Shown here one piece after another: positions 5,692 through 6,415 of a stretch of DNA of 6,415 nt. The position numbers and the translations under genes were made by a program. The stretch lies in assembly GCA_035551615.1 (NCBI GenBank), contig DASZNC010000142.1:1-6415 (forward strand), given 5' to 3'. Below the pieces are notes generated by a model, which had not been told where the DNA came from, searched no databases, and saw nothing but the letters and a program-made list of their open reading frames with translations. This stretch comes from JAKCDU01 sp035551615. Lineage in GTDB: Bacteria; Actinomycetota; Acidimicrobiia; Acidimicrobiales; Palsa-688. Position 1 is the first letter of the stretch; each line of letters opens with the position of its first letter.

Positions 5692-6186
5692 CTACAGCCG
5701 ATCCCCACCGGACGGCGGCCGGTTCACGCCGATGACGTCGAGCATCACAGCCGCCGGGTCCGGTGATCGGAGCTTCAGAATCTGAGCCAGCACCTGCTCG
5801 GCGGTGACCTCGGTCTTGCGCCGGTTGGGCTTCACCGCCTCCTCCAACACCTTTTTGGCGGCGGGTGTCAAACGGAGACGATCCTTCTGCATGACCTCTC
5901 TGAACGTCGGCTTGCTCGGCACCGAACGTAACGGCGGCGGAGAAACATCGATTCCGGAACCGAGACCCAGGGAACCCAGGGCTTCGTCATCGAGCGAGGC
6001 GAGGGCCTGGCGTCCGCGCGCCAGGCTCGCACCCAACCGGGCTTCGACAGCAGGGTCGTCCAACAAGGCGAGCAGGAGGTGTTCGGTGCCGGTTCGGCGG
6101 TCGCCCCGCCGGCGAGCCTCCTCGCTGGCCCGTAGATAGACGGCCCAGACGTGAATGGTCCCCGGCGCAGCTGATCGGGTGGTCAT
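5692..6186 (-). CDS. Stand-alone Clp N-terminal (Clp repeat) domain protein
   Basis: A 164-residue soluble protein carrying the substrate- and adaptor-binding N-domain of ClpA/ClpC chaperones without any AAA+ module. The first Clp repeat is about residues 10-65, with the hallmark GTEHLLLALL at 33-42. The second is about residues 106-154, including LTPAAKKVLEEAV and AEQVLAQIL. They are joined by a low-complexity Gly/Ser/Pro linker at about 70-95. With no Walker motifs it cannot unfold proteins itself; it could bind partners or compete with ClpC (inference). The start is ATG 6186, which shares the ATGA overlap with the stop of the upstream HTH gene, so translation is coupled. The frame is open to 6258, but that extension lies inside the HTH gene. 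Such stand-alone Clp-N proteins paired with a small HTH protein are, to my knowledge, widespread in actinobacteria and poorly characterised. Confidence 0.88.
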   Translation of the reverse strand: MTTRSAAPGTIHVWAVYLRASEEARRRGDRRTGTEHLLLALLDDPAVEARLGASLARGRQALASLDDEALGSLGLGSGIDVSPPPLRSVPSKPTFREVMQKDRLRLTPAAKKVLEEAVKPNRRKTEVTAEQVLAQILKLRSPDPAAVMLDVIGVNRPPSGGDRL

Positions 6187-6395
6187 GACCGCTCCTTGTT
6201 GTATTTGGCGTGCACGGATTGGCGGGTGACGCCCAGAGCGTCCCCGATCTGCTGCCACGACCAGCCGTTGTCCCGGGCCGAGGCCACGTGCTGCGCCTCG
6301 ACCCTCTCGGCCAGGCGATGCAACGCCAACGAGGCCCGAATCCCGATGGCCGGGTCCTCAGACGAGATATCTGCCCCCAGGCGGTCGATGTCCAC
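6183..6395 (-). CDS. Small helix-turn-helix DNA-binding protein
   Basis: A 70-residue protein with a helix-turn-helix at about 46-66 (SWQQIGDALGVTRQSVHAKY), like the recognition region of sigma-70 region 4 or MerR/Fis-like small regulators. The N-terminal 40 residues (ASLALHRLAERVEAQHVASA) form an amphipathic helix suited to dimerisation. The start is GTG at 6395. No Shine-Dalgarno is visible, but a CATACT box ends 6 nt upstream, so the mRNA is probably leaderless. The stop overlaps the Clp-N start by 4 nt (ATGA). The likely role is transcriptional regulation, possibly of its own operon through the inverted repeat over its promoter. Whether the Clp-N partner modulates its DNA binding or stability is unknown. 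The 5' end is close to the window edge, but the start appears complete. Confidence 0.85.
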   Translation of the reverse strand: MDIDRLGADISSEDPAIGIRASLALHRLAERVEAQHVASARDNGWSWQQIGDALGVTRQSVHAKYNKERS

Positions 6396-6397
6396 GT

Positions 6398-6415
6398 TGT
6401 CAGTATGGATTGACA
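6398..6415 (-). promoter_or_regulatory. Promoter and candidate operator of the HTH/Clp-N operon
   Basis: On the minus strand CATACT (6407 to 6402) is a -10-like box whose end is 6 nt before the GTG at 6395. It lies inside the inverted repeat TGTCA-N8-TGACA (6398-6415), a fitting place for autoregulation by the HTH protein. The -35 region lies outside the window. Reading the other way, TTGACA at 6410-6415 is a perfect -35 consensus pointing out of the window, so a divergent gene may follow. Confidence 0.4.

Noticed and set aside
6187..6258. Upstream start for the Clp-N gene at 6258
   Set aside because: It would overlap the HTH gene extensively. The ATGA-coupled ATG at 6186 begins just before the domain.

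Overview
The window is GC-rich, densely packed bacterial DNA with no RNA genes, mobile elements, CRISPR arrays or long repeats. It most likely comes from an actinobacterium. Supporting this inference are the high-GC codon use, frequent GTG starts, two genes that look leaderless (a -10 box exactly 6 nt before the start codon, no Shine-Dalgarno), and a small HTH gene translationally coupled to a stand-alone Clp-N-domain gene, an arrangement I associate with Actinobacteria. Genus cannot be told from the sequence.

Layout. The 3' part of a metal-dependent cyclase-family hydrolase gene (+, 1-1001) runs tail-to-tail into a Baeyer-Villiger monooxygenase gene (-, 985-2607), and the two coding ends overlap by 17 bp. 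The monooxygenase is divergent from a two-gene + strand operon: a TauD/TfdA-type Fe(II)/2-oxoglutarate dioxygenase (2722-3549) and, 24 bp later, a cysteine-free carboxymuconolactone-decarboxylase-family protein (3574-4155). A near-palindrome of the kind bound by TetR-family repressors lies over the back-to-back -10 boxes of this divergent promoter. A stem-loop at 4166-4217 separates the operon from a convergent short-chain dehydrogenase (-, 4218-4988). That gene is divergent from a VOC/glyoxalase-fold gene (+, 5137-5577). A short convergent spacer containing a perfect 16-bp palindrome follows, then the Clp-N-domain gene (-, 5692-6186) and its coupled upstream HTH gene (-, 6183-6395).

How the genes may work together (inference). 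Positions 1 to about 5580 look like a catabolic neighbourhood for a small cyclic or alicyclic compound. The dehydrogenase could oxidise a secondary alcohol to a ketone, the monooxygenase could insert oxygen to give an ester or lactone, and the hydrolase could act on a ring-opened or lactone/dione product. The dioxygenase, CMD-fold and VOC proteins would be accessory oxidation or isomerisation steps. This resembles the alcohol dehydrogenase / Baeyer-Villiger monooxygenase / hydrolase logic of cyclohexanol degradation, but the substrate cannot be read from the sequence. The HTH/Clp-N pair at the right edge appears to be an unrelated regulatory or proteostasis unit.
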